Shown: positions 8,710 to 19,100 of the stretch, in pieces | Position numbering within the stretch: position 1 is the first letter of the stretch | Layout: each line of letters opens with the position of its first letter | DNA from: JARYLZ01 sp964388275 | GTDB lineage: Bacteria; Bacteroidota; Ignavibacteria; SZUA-365 | Length of the DNA stretch: 64,000 nucleotides | Assembly: GCA_964388275.1 (NCBI GenBank) | Contig: CAYLZD010000016.1 | Coordinates: forward strand, 19,566-83,565 | Reading direction: 5' to 3' | The notes under the pieces: generated by a model | Told to the model about the DNA's origin: nothing | Database searches by the model: none | The model's input: only the letters and a program-made list of their open reading frames with translations | Program-made: the position numbers and the translations under genes

Positions 8710-11424
8710 TCAGCGCCCGCCGCCGCTCAGTTCCACAAGCTTCCTGAGATCCTTGTGAAGCCGTTCCAGTTCTTCTCCGTATTTGGACCAATTACCTTCA
8801 CGTTGGAAGCGCACCGCCCTGTCGTAGCTTTCCATAGCAGATCTTGAAAGCTGAGCGACGCTCTGCGCGGGCGCGCGGGTTTCGGGCGCGCCGTTTCCGG
8901 CTACTATCTCGGGAGCGGGCGCCTCATCGCCGCCGAACACGCGCGCAAGCCCGTCCTCCAGCTTGGTTTCCATGGCGATGCGATTTCCGTAAGAGACTAT
9001 GATGCGCTTGAGCTCGGGAAGCTTGCCCGTTGTCGCCTGCAGATATATCGGCTGCACGTACAGGAGATCGTTTCTTATCGGAATGACGAGCAGGTTGCCG
9101 CGAGTGACGCTCGAACCGTGCTGGCTCCACAGCGTCAATTGCTGAGAAATGTAAGCGTCCTGGTCGATTCGCGCCGACACCTGCATGGGACCGTAGGTCA
9201 GATCCTGCTTGGGGAATTTGTACACCAGCATTTTCCCGTAATTGGCGATGTCGCTGCGCGCGCAGAGCCACGCGATCATGTTGTCGCGGCGGTTGGGCGT
9301 GTAGGGGATCATCTGTATGAACTCTTCACGCTGTTCGCCCGGCAATCTCAGTATCACGTAGTAGCTCTCCATTTTCTGGACGTTCTCCTGCAGCTTCTCG
9401 TTGGCGATGTTCCAGAGATCCTCTTTGTTGTAAAATACCTGCGGATCCTCCATGTGATAGGTTTCAAATATCGAGGACTGCATGTCGAAAAGATCCTGCG
9501 GATACCGCACATGCGCGCGCAGCGACGGCGGCATTTCGGAGGCGTTCTGAAAAAGAGAAGGGAATATCCTGCGGTATGCGCTGATGATCGGATCCTTCTC
9601 GTCATAGACGTAGAACTGCGCGCTCCCGTCGTATGCGTCGACGACCACCTTGACCGAATTGCGGATGTAGTTCACATCTCTGATCGGTTTCGAACAGGGA
9701 TACATGGTCGTCGTTGTGTACGCGTCGCAAATCCAATGGAGGCGTCCCTCCGCGACAACGAGATAAGGGTCTTCGTCGAACTTCAGAAACGGCGCGATCG
9801 TCGACACGCGTTCCTGTATGCGGCGGTTGTAAAGGATGCGGCTTTCAGGACCGATATATCCGGATATGAGTATGTTGAGGTCGCCGAAATGCATGGCATA
9901 AAGAAGCTTCCGGAAGAAGGAGCCGATCGGAACGCCGGCGGCCTCTGCGTAGCGCGTCATCTTGTTCTGATCGCCGACGGGATAGTCAAACTCTTCTATA
10001 TTGCCTCGCACGATCACCCGCTCCCTTGTTTCCTCGCCGAAATAGATTCCCGGCCGTTTCACGTCCAATCCGACCGGCGATTCGGGCGGTATGTCGCTCA
10101 GGTAGAATTCCGGAAGGCCCTCCTCCGTGACCACCGTCACCGGGCTCATCGCCACGCCGTAGCCGTGAGTGTAAACGAGATTGAGGTTGACCCAGGTGCG
10201 GGCATTGGCCGGCAGCTTGGACTGGTTGAGTTCGCGGGCGCTGAGCATTACCTGCCTGTAACTTCCGTCCGGCAGCGTGTAGCGGTCTATGTCCACATCG
10301 GGAAAATCATAGTACAGGCGTATCACCTGAAGCTGGTCGAGAGTGCTGGCGAGCGGCCTGTAGTCCCAGAGCATGATGTTGTTTATTGTCGCGCTGTCGC
10401 GCGCCAGGTCCGAGGCCAGAATGTCCCTGCCGGGATTGATTTCCTTCTCTTCGATCCTGTCGAGTTGATAGGCGAGGCGGGTATAGATGATGTTGTTCCG
10501 GATGTATTCGAGCTCCTTGCTCTGCTCGTTCGGGTTGACGACGAATTTCTGGATCAGGCCCGGATACACGATAGCGACAAGAAAGGCCGCCGCCACATAG
10601 GCGATGATGGATCTTATCAGCCGTTTCCACAGTCCGGCGTAAAGCGCATGAGCGATGAGCGCGCCCGCGGCGAGCGTCACGGCGGCCATAATCCACGCCG
10701 CCGGTATCTGCGCGTTGACGTCGGTGAATCCGGCGCCGAAGAAGCTCCCCGATCGCATCGAATACAGCACGTCGAAGCGCCCGAGCCATATCCTGACCGC
10801 TACCAGGAGAAAGAGAATCCCGGCCAGCAAGGCGATGTGCCTGCGGGCCTGGCGGGTCGCCGTCAGACGCCCGAATGCGAAAGACACTCCCTGGCGGACC
10901 AGGTACACCGCCACGCACGCGATCATGACGAGAACGACGGCGCCGAGGCACCAGTTGACCGCGCTGTTGAGAAACGGCAGAGTGAACACATAAAAACCGA
11001 TGTCCCTGCCGAATATCGGATCCACAACCCCGAACGACTCGGAATTCACCATGAGCAGATACTCCATCCACTGCGCGCTCAGCGTTCCGGCCATGATGAG
11101 CGCCAGGAAGCCAGAACCGCCGTAAATCAGCACGCGCAGAACCTTGCCGAGCGCTTCCACGATTTTTTCTATGCGCGGATCCGCCTGCAGGGATTGCGCC
11201 GACCGCATGGCGATGCGCACGTTCAACAGGATGAATGCCAGGAAAACAATCAGGCCGAAGAGCCACATCAGATAGCGAGTTTCATAGAAGGTCCAGAAGA
11301 CCTTCTGGTAATCCAGGGATGTAAACCACCAGAAATCCGTGATAAAACCGGCGATCAGGCTGAGCAGAATCAGCACGGCGATGATGCCGAGGACGGTGAA
11401 AAGTAGTATGCGCTTCAATTTCAT
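8710..11424 (-). CDS. UPF0182 (COG1615) family multi-pass membrane protein
   Basis: The 904-residue protein has about seven hydrophobic segments in the first 300 residues (starting ILLFTVLGIIAVLILLSLIAG) followed by a large soluble domain with family signatures such as FVVNPNEQSKELEYIRNNI, YTHGYGVAMSPV, YFGEET and PYLVVAEGRLHWICDAYTTT. This matches the conserved UPF0182 layout and length in actinobacteria, cyanobacteria and others; the biochemical function is unknown. The C-terminal 90 residues (ending RKLVELSGGGR) form a predicted helical tail. ATG 11424 has a good ribosome site (GAGGG, seven bases). It stands alone, divergent from the hydroxylase gene. A 762-codon open frame on the opposite strand is a composition shadow. 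Confidence 0.93.
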   Translation of the reverse strand: MKLKRILLFTVLGIIAVLILLSLIAGFITDFWWFTSLDYQKVFWTFYETRYLMWLFGLIVFLAFILLNVRIAMRSAQSLQADPRIEKIVEALGKVLRVLIYGGSGFLALIMAGTLSAQWMEYLLMVNSESFGVVDPIFGRDIGFYVFTLPFLNSAVNWCLGAVVLVMIACVAVYLVRQGVSFAFGRLTATRQARRHIALLAGILFLLVAVRIWLGRFDVLYSMRSGSFFGAGFTDVNAQIPAAWIMAAVTLAAGALIAHALYAGLWKRLIRSIIAYVAAAFLVAIVYPGLIQKFVVNPNEQSKELEYIRNNIIYTRLAYQLDRIEEKEINPGRDILASDLARDSATINNIMLWDYRPLASTLDQLQVIRLYYDFPDVDIDRYTLPDGSYRQVMLSARELNQSKLPANARTWVNLNLVYTHGYGVAMSPVTVVTEEGLPEFYLSDIPPESPVGLDVKRPGIYFGEETRERVIVRGNIEEFDYPVGDQNKMTRYAEAAGVPIGSFFRKLLYAMHFGDLNILISGYIGPESRILYNRRIQERVSTIAPFLKFDEDPYLVVAEGRLHWICDAYTTTTMYPCSKPIRDVNYIRNSVKVVVDAYDGSAQFYVYDEKDPIISAYRRIFPSLFQNASEMPPSLRAHVRYPQDLFDMQSSIFETYHMEDPQVFYNKEDLWNIANEKLQENVQKMESYYVILRLPGEQREEFIQMIPYTPNRRDNMIAWLCARSDIANYGKMLVYKFPKQDLTYGPMQVSARIDQDAYISQQLTLWSQHGSSVTRGNLLVIPIRNDLLYVQPIYLQATTGKLPELKRIIVSYGNRIAMETKLEDGLARVFGGDEAPAPEIVAGNGAPETRAPAQSVAQLSRSAMESYDRAVRFQREGNWSKYGEELERLHKDLRKLVELSGGGR

Positions 11425-11579
11425 GCTTCGACCCTCTTTCAGGATGTGTGAAACAATCTACCCTTCTCCGGCATCAAAGGCAATGAGGACGCGGTGTTTG
11501 TGAGTTCAGTCCGCGGCGCATATAATGCCGTCCGGACCGAACTCGAATTCATCCATCATCCACAAGCCGACTCGGAAGC

Positions 11580-12236
11580 ATGAAATTATTCGTCTCAAAC
11601 AAAAAAGAAACCGTTCGCATGTTCAAGAGCGGATTTATGGAGTTTTTTTCGAGAACGCACTGGACCGTTCCCATCATCATATTCGTTCCGGTCATCATCG
11701 TCTTGTCGGCGCTCGCCATAGCTCATTACGGCCTCTCGTATTCCGTCGCGGCCGCGGCTTTCCTGTCCGGCCTGGGATTCTGGACATTGGTGGAATATCT
11801 GCTGCACCGTTTCCTTTTTCATTACTCCCCGACATCCGATTGGGGAAGGAAAATCCACTGGACCTTTCACGGCGTGCATCACGATTACCCCAGCGACCCT
11901 CTGAGGCTTGTGATGGCGCCCGCAGTCAGTCTCACCCTAGGCGCGGCATTTTACGGGCTGTTCACATTTGCCGCCGGGGCGGCGTTGACGGCGCCGATAA
12001 TGGCCGGGCTCATCGCAGGTTATCTGGTGTACGACATATCGCATTTTGCGATGCATCATTTCCCGCTGAAGGGCAGGATAATGGGAGCGCTCCGCGAGCA
12101 TCACATGCGCCATCATTTCCAGCAGCCGGACGCCGGATTCGGCGTCAGCTCGCCCCTGTGGGATATGGTGTTCCGCACCGGGTATAACAGAAGCGATAAG
12201 CCGTCTATCAGCGGAAACAACGCCGACGGCAGCTAG
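11580..12236 (+). CDS. Membrane fatty-acid hydroxylase / sterol desaturase-superfamily protein
   Basis: The 218-residue integral membrane protein shows the di-iron histidine clusters of the superfamily in order: HRFLFH, HGVHH, HFAMHH and HHMRHH, between and after three or four hydrophobic segments (residues 28-75 and 120-150). The histidine pattern with GVHHDYPSDPLRLVMAP resembles FA2H/Scs7-type fatty-acid 2-hydroxylases, so lipid hydroxylation (for example of sphingolipid or amide-linked acyl chains, common in this phylum) is likely. ATG 11580 follows CGGAAGC at good spacing; ATG 11619 is a less likely alternative. Its TAG stop shares the palindrome CTAG at 12233-12236 with the convergent glycosyltransferase. 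Confidence 0.88.
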   Translation: MKLFVSNKKETVRMFKSGFMEFFSRTHWTVPIIIFVPVIIVLSALAIAHYGLSYSVAAAAFLSGLGFWTLVEYLLHRFLFHYSPTSDWGRKIHWTFHGVHHDYPSDPLRLVMAPAVSLTLGAAFYGLFTFAAGAALTAPIMAGLIAGYLVYDISHFAMHHFPLKGRIMGALREHHMRHHFQQPDAGFGVSSPLWDMVFRTGYNRSDKPSISGNNADGS

Positions 12237-13135
12237 AGCCGGGCGCTGACGCCCCGGAGATATCCCCGAAGATACCCGGTGTCCATTTTGACCGCGCTCT
12301 GCGCGGCGCACAACAGGAACTGTCCGAACAGCGCCCAGCGCCGGGCCGCGCGGGAGGTCGCATGGTCCGCGCCCATGGTCCTCATCGCATACACGTAGAG
12401 CGCCTGTGAGATGTGCGCATTTTCTCGGTTTGTTTTACTGTGATCATGAACGAAGGACAAGGCCGGATCGATGAGCAGGACGCCCGCGGCGGAAAGTCTT
12501 GCCGAGAAATCGACATCTTCACCGAAGCATCTGCCTGTCGGAAGGCCGACCGCAGCGCCCGAGAATCTCTTTTCATCGAATCTCACGCCGCCGATCGCGG
12601 AGCGTCTGAAGGAAGCGGCCGCGGTCGCGAGAAATTGCACCCGCGACAGGCAGTCGAAATTCGAACCGAAATCCGGGATTCCCGAGGCCTGGAACGCGTT
12701 GACGCCCCGGTCCGTCTGGAGCATAAACAATCTCCTGAATGCCGTTTGCCACCGTTCGACGGGTCTCATGTTCACCGCCACGCCTCCGACGGCGGCGATC
12801 GCCGCTTCGCGGTCGCCTTCGAAATGAGACATGGCAATTCCACAATATTCCGGGGCGGGGATGACGTCGTCGTCGAAAAACGTCAACACATCTCCGCCGG
12901 CGGTTTCGATGCCGGCGTTCCTCTGCGAACAAATGCCCGGAACGCAGCGGAGATGCGTCAGGCGAGGCGCTCCTTCTTTCATGCGTTCACGCGTGGCGCG
13001 CCGAGCTGCATCATCGGAGGACGCGTCCGCGAGTATGATCTCGTCGGGCGGACGCGTCTGGCCCAGCAAGGCGTCGAGAATGCGCGCCGTCTCCGCCGGG
13101 CGGTTCATCGTCGCGATGACGACGCTGTGCGTCAT
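12233..13135 (-). CDS. Family 2 glycosyltransferase
   Basis: The 300-residue protein begins with the GT-A fold N-terminus typical of GT2 enzymes (SVVIATMNRPAETARILDALLGQT, then EIILADASSDD) and has the metal/nucleotide-sugar motif FFDDDVIP at about residue 92. The later acidic region (GEDVDFSARL, near 215) fits the GT2 catalytic-base motif. There is no transmembrane segment apart from mild C-terminal hydrophobicity. Donor and acceptor cannot be read from sequence. The gene overlaps the end of sprA by four bases (ATGA), so it is translationally coupled downstream of sprA. That is an unusual partner, and modification of the exported cargo or of surface polysaccharide that anchors it is a conceivable but untested link. 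Confidence 0.9.
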   Translation of the reverse strand: MTHSVVIATMNRPAETARILDALLGQTRPPDEIILADASSDDAARRATRERMKEGAPRLTHLRCVPGICSQRNAGIETAGGDVLTFFDDDVIPAPEYCGIAMSHFEGDREAAIAAVGGVAVNMRPVERWQTAFRRLFMLQTDRGVNAFQASGIPDFGSNFDCLSRVQFLATAAASFRRSAIGGVRFDEKRFSGAAVGLPTGRCFGEDVDFSARLSAAGVLLIDPALSFVHDHSKTNRENAHISQALYVYAMRTMGADHATSRAARRWALFGQFLLCAAQSAVKMDTGYLRGYLRGVSARL

Positions 13136-16100
13136 GATCCGGTTATCGAGATGCGCAGTTCCAGACCGCCCTCGTGAATGGTCGTGCCGGGAACGCGGGA
13201 GCCCACCGAGGAATCGGGTTTTGTGCTTTGGAAGCGGTAGAACAGGGACGACTGCACTCTCTGGCTGAGCGTATACCGGACCCGCGGCTCCAGTGTAATG
13301 CGGGTGGTTCCCTCCCGCGGCTGTCCTCCCTCGTCGAGCTTCGCCACCTCGTACACGTACGACGATGTCTTGTTCAGAGTGAACGAAAGATTGAAGTCGA
13401 TGTCGTTTTTCAACGAGAGCCCGAAGAGCGGGAGATCGAAACCCGTTTTTCTGAAGCCTGCCGTGATCGAAATTTCGTCGGTGGACTGCTCGACGACATT
13501 GTTGGCGGAAGTATTCAGGTCGAAGTTTTTCTGCTTTCCCCAGCGGGTGTTCAACGTCAGATCGCCGCCCCAGAGTTTGTTGAAATTGAAGGTAAGTCCC
13601 ACCAGGGGAGCGAAGTTGAAACCGACCCTCTTGCTTTCGGTTATGCGCACGCCGTCGGACGGGTTGTTGCGGAAACTCTCGGTCAGCGTGGAACTGTAGC
13701 GGTGTTCCAGGGAGATGCGGTCCGCGAGGCCGGATATGATTGAGATCTTCTCGATGCCGTCCCAGCGCAGGCTCCAGTTCACGCGCGGCAGCCAGCCGCC
13801 GAAGACCCGGGTCAGCCAGGGCACGGCCTCGAAGCCGGTTTCAAAGGCTTCTGCGAGCTTTTCGGAGGAGTTGCGCTTGTCGTCGGGATCGTCGAGGAGT
13901 TCCTTGTAGCGCTCGTTGACGGCCTCGATGTTCGTATTGAAAAAGCTGAAGAAGAGGAAGTCCGGGAAAGCCAGGAACGAGCGCTCCATCTGCCCGGTGG
14001 AGGTCAGGTTCGTGATGGTCTGAAATCCCTGATCGTCGGTTTGCAGCTGGTAATTGCGATTGAGGGACCAGCGGAGGTCCCAGTTGAAATCCACCCGCGC
14101 GCCTTCCCAGAGCGGGCGGTTGGTGCGCACGGAGATGGTGTTGTTCTGCGAGAAATTGTCGACATACGCGCCGTTCGGATTCGCGGCCCGCAGCCCCCTC
14201 CTGTAATCGTCAATGCCGACGAAGGGAAAGGCGCGCCTGAAACCCAAGGAGCCGGCGCCGGGATTGGGATCCGTGACGAGACCCAGCTGGTACAGGCGCG
14301 AAGGGCCGAGATCCGGATTGTCGGGTCCGGTAAACGGATTCGTCGCCCAGAACACGGAGAAACCTGTCAGCCCGCGGACGCCGGACACGTTGCTCGTATT
14401 GTTCTCGGAGAACGTGAAATTGATGTTCTCGTAATCCAGCAGCGGCACTTTTATCGCGTAATAGGCGATCTTCTGGAGTATCTCGCCGATACCCGGGCCG
14501 GGCCGGGCCGTTTCGGCCGAGTCGGAGACGGCGCCCTGCGCCGCGGAATCCCGCATCGATACTCCGGTAAGGGCTTCGAGCTGCTGCCGGCTGCGCTCGA
14601 GCTGTTCCACGATTCGCCGGTATTCCTCCGGATTCTTCTCCTTGAGTTCGCGGCCGGTGGTCTCGAGCTCCTGCTGCCTGCGGACGAGATCGCGCTTCGA
14701 ATCGTCGATGCGGCGCTCGTCCGGACGGCGCTTGGCTACCGAGCGAGGTCCTTCGGACGGGCCCGCTCCGGCGGCGGATGGCGGCGCGAAGAGCGGATCG
14801 AACAGCTGTTTCAATCGGAAATTCACCTGCCAGTTGATGCTCGCGTTGAAACTGGCCTGCCTGCCGAGACCGAGTTGCTGCAGGTTTTCCTGCCAGGTGT
14901 AAGACACATTGTACCCGCCCGACATGTCGAAAAGCCTGTCGATATCGAAATAGCGCGGAAGTTGCGGGCGGCTGTTCAGGGTGAACTGCTGCGTGTAACG
15001 TATGGGAAGGCCGAAGTTCAGCGAGCCGCGGCCGAAGAAAATGTCGCTGAATATCGCCGAGCTCTGCCGCTGCTTGACCACGTAGGCGCCGAACGCGTCC
15101 ATAACGCGGTTGCCGTATTCGTCCAGCTCGTAATCCGTCTCGAAATGCAGCAGGGACGTCTGCAGGGACGCCGTGTAGTTGCCGTTCAAATTCAGGAAGG
15201 CCTGCTCCGAAATCGTGAAGGGCAGGTTGATAGAGCGGTTGTGCGTGAAGTCGCGAATGTACGGCCTGTACTCCGGCGGATCGCGGCGCTGCTCCTCGAT
15301 GCGCGTGCGGGCGAGATCGGCGTTCAAGCCGATTCTCTGAGGCAGGAAGAAATACTTCGCGTCCTTGTAGAATTCAAGCAGAAACACTCCATCGAACAGG
15401 CTCTTGAAAGGCTGCACGTTCAGGTCGCGGCTGATATCGTAGCCATAGCCGGCGCGCGCCTGCCACTGCCAGCTGCGCCTGAATTGAATCACCGGATCGC
15501 GGAAGCGGCTGACAGTGTAGTTGTACCCGAGATCCAATCGGTTCAGCACGTCCTCGATCAACCAGTGCTTGCCGGGGGCCTTGATTCGCACGCTGGGTAT
15601 GGACCAGGAGTCCCGTATTTCCATTGTATGCGTCGCCGAGCGCGCGTTGCTGACCGCATCGTCGATCTCACGCTGCGGCAGGCCCTTGCGCCTGAGATCT
15701 TCGGCCAATATCCTCAGCGAGCCCTCCACGTCCACGTCCGGCTGGCCCGGCAGTAAAAGCGGCTTGGCGAGCGCTTCGGAGTGGGAGTAACTTACGCGCA
15801 GCTGCGTCCCCTGCCAATCCTTGGGAAAAACCTTGTCGAGGTTCAGAGTGGTGTTGAGAGTCCAGCTGGTCGTGCTCGCCCTGGTCGCGCTAAAGCGCTC
15901 AGCGATGTTGTGAAAATAAGGATCCGTATGATTGACCGTGGCGTTGATGTCGGCGACATCGGCAAGACGGAGATTCATGGATCCGGTGTATGCGTATCCC
16001 TTGTTCTTGTTCGGTCCCACAACGCGCAGTTCGTTGATGTAAACCACGCCGCTTATCGGCCTGTTGTCCCTGTGTTTGTTCCTCACACCCACTGAGATGA

Positions 16101-19100
16101 AGCGGACGCTTACCACGTCGGGGCAGCCGACGACGCGGAAATAGGAGCCCGGGGGACCATCCGGAACGGGCGCTTCGGCGATAATGCTGCACGTATCTCT
16201 GAGAGTCTTCACCGCGGTGACGTCGGCGAACCTGATGGACACCTCGTTTTCCGACGCCCAACCCTTGTGAATCGGAGCGCGGTACTCGTAGAAATTCAGT
16301 GTGTCGATGCCGAAACGCATAACGACCTCGTAATCCGCCGTGTCGAGCTCGGGATGCCCGTGAACGAACATCTTCAGACTTTCGTAATTGAACATATCCA
16401 CGCCGGTCGCGGGAAAGAGCCGGTATGCTTCGCGCAGGGTAGTGTCGGGCAGCGATCTGAAATCCAGCGACAGCGACTGCTCGTTCATGTACACTTCCTG
16501 ATCCGGACGCCTGCGGTCGCGCTCGCGGACGACGCCAGGGGGGCTCGTGTATTCGGGATTGTCCTCGATGTTGACCACGGATACGGTGAAAAGCGTGTCG
16601 TTGCGCAGCCTCTCGTACCACTGGTTGCCGACGAAGTTGAACTCCGCCACGCGGACGGTGGAAGCCCCGTCCATGCCCGTGAACAATACGCGGACGTACT
16701 CCACGTTGTCCAGCGAGGGAGTTCCCACCACCTGGCTCACGGCTGAGAGCGGTATACGGAACTGGTACCACCCGTTCGCTCCTCCGCCGACCACATAAGG
16801 ATTCCGCTGTGATGCAGGCAGAAGAGGCGAGAACCTCGTCGTGTCGAGATCGATTTCGTACTGGTAATAATCGCTGGAAAGGTCCAGAATGCCGTTGTTG
16901 TTGAGATCTTCCGTATCGGGGAATTGACCCGCCGCATCCACGAAATTGCCCTCGGTCCCGTTGATGCGGTCGTAATTGGACACGTCGTAGGTGTAGTTGT
17001 CGCCGGATGGATCGGCTGGATCCAGTCCGTATAGGGCGATCTCGGCGCCATAACGCTCGCGCTCCTGATCGTCGGTGAGCATGTCGATTCCGACGTCCTC
17101 GCCCTCGTTAAGAATGCCGTTGCGGATCGAACCCGGTATGACCAGGTCCTCCGAATTCAGTTGTCCGTCGGGGATTACGTCCTCCGTTACCTTGCCGAGA
17201 TCGATAAGCAGCTTTCCCCGTGGATTCTGCGTCTCGACTTTCATCCAGAGTTCGATGTAATTGTAATTCCCGTCCACAAGGTTGGTGGCATTGACCGGCA
17301 ACAGGCGCATTAGGCCGTTCCACGTCTGATCGGGTGGAGACAGGGTGGGTGTGTAATTGAACATTCCGTGCCTGGCTGGATCGTACTCGATGTCGAGCAC
17401 CGTCACGCGCTGATCCTCCCTTGCCGCGAGACGGTTCGGCCAGATGTCCGTGACGATAACCGTTCTGTTCGACGGCGACGCGATGGAGACGTTGTACCAC
17501 TTCATCCGGCCGCGCCTGCTGTGCATCGTGGAGTCGTCGGGCGCGTTGAACGTAGGCAGGAATTTCGGTACCGACGAAATCTTCCACGCCGAGTAGGCGG
17601 TTTGCAGAGGTATGTAGACCCTGGCGCCTTCGAAGTCGTCGATATAGGCAATGCCTTTTCCCTGGTCCGAAGGGATGGAACTGTATTTGGTGTTCGGATC
17701 GGGAAGTATCACGGCGGCTTCGCCCTGCAGTGTCAACGAGGATTTTTCCCGCGTCTGGAGAAACGGAAGCGTGTTGAGCGCTTCGGTCACGAAGGGCAGA
17801 TCCAGCTTCGTGCGCAGGTCCACGCCGAACATCGTGTTGCTGATCGGTTCTTCGCCGATGCGCACCTTGTCGCTGAGCGTTTTCTGATTGAGACTCAGGA
17901 GCGTGAAGCCGAGGAAGGTCTCCGCCCCGAGTTCGAGATCGCCTCGGATTCCCACAAGCGTTTTGGAGGCGAAAGAAAATAGGTCCTGTTTCTCGAAGTC
18001 TATGTCGAGCTTGGCGCCCGGCTCCAAGGCTTCCGCTTTCAATATCCGCACCTGCCCGGCCTGCTCGTCGACCGTGTAGTCCACGCCGGAGACCAGCGGG
18101 GTGTTGTTCAGACGCACTCTCACACTGCCCGGCACTACGTTGAATCCGAGGTAATAGGTGGAAGAGCTGGAACCGCGCGTGGTGCCGACTATCAGTATTT
18201 TGTCCTGCTGGCTTTGACGGGCTATCGTCTTTGTGGTATCGTATATTTCAGGATACAGATACTGGTCGATTTCGTTGGGATTGACGTTTGGGAGTTTGGA
18301 CCACAGGTATTTCAGGCCGCTGTTCCAAGGCTCCAGTGTCGGAAATATGATTTCACCGCGGATCGGATCCACCGTGATCCCTGCGATGAAGTCGATTTTC
18401 CGGTCGGCCTGTCCCGTTCCGTTATCGTCCGTGTAGTCCAGACCGAAGAGTCTGAGCAGGTTGTAGGTGGTGCCCGGAAGATTTTCGTTGTCAGGCGCGC
18501 CGCCCTGCCTGAACACGAGGCGGAAATTTGCCAGATCCTCCTTTTTGAGGTTGCGCATGTTCAAGGAGTAGATGCTGCGCACCCGGTGTTTCCATGCCGC
18601 TGAGAAAGAAGGGCTGAGGTTTTTCGGTTTGACCAGTTTGAGAACCAGCCGCGGTTCGGGACCCGAATTGAGAAAACGCGGATCATTCACGAAAGTGCCG
18701 TAGAAAAGATCTCCGAGGGCCTGATTGTTGGCGCCCGCCACCCTGTAGGCGACGGCGATGACCTGATCCTCCTGCACGTTCTGGTTCATGGTCAGTATGC
18801 CGGTGACGGGATTGTACGAGTAATCGATATCCCGCTTCATCTTCTTGAAGTTGCCGGCTTCAACGAGGCCGGATTGGGACTCCACTTTAACCGCAGGGTC
18901 CGTGTATTTCCTTATGCTGTCCGAATAGGACGCGTCGGAAGCGTGATATGTGAAGCCCGTCAGATCGATGAAAGCCACGCCCGCCCGTTCTTCCGGATCG
19001 GTCACGACGCCGGCCGACGCCGGCCGGGTGGTCCAGACCTCCATGTCCCGGATCTCGAGATCCGGACGCAAGCGGACCGGCATGGTGCTGTTTTCGGCCC

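Noticed and set aside
9118..11406. 762-codon open frame on the plus strand opposite the UPF0182 gene
   Set aside because: It lies wholly antisense to a clear family member, its product is Arg/His-rich with no domain, and long antisense frames are expected at this GC content and codon usage.
14041..15756. 571-codon open frame antisense to sprA
   Set aside because: Shadow frame with no domain or start signal; the sprA reading on the other strand is unambiguous.
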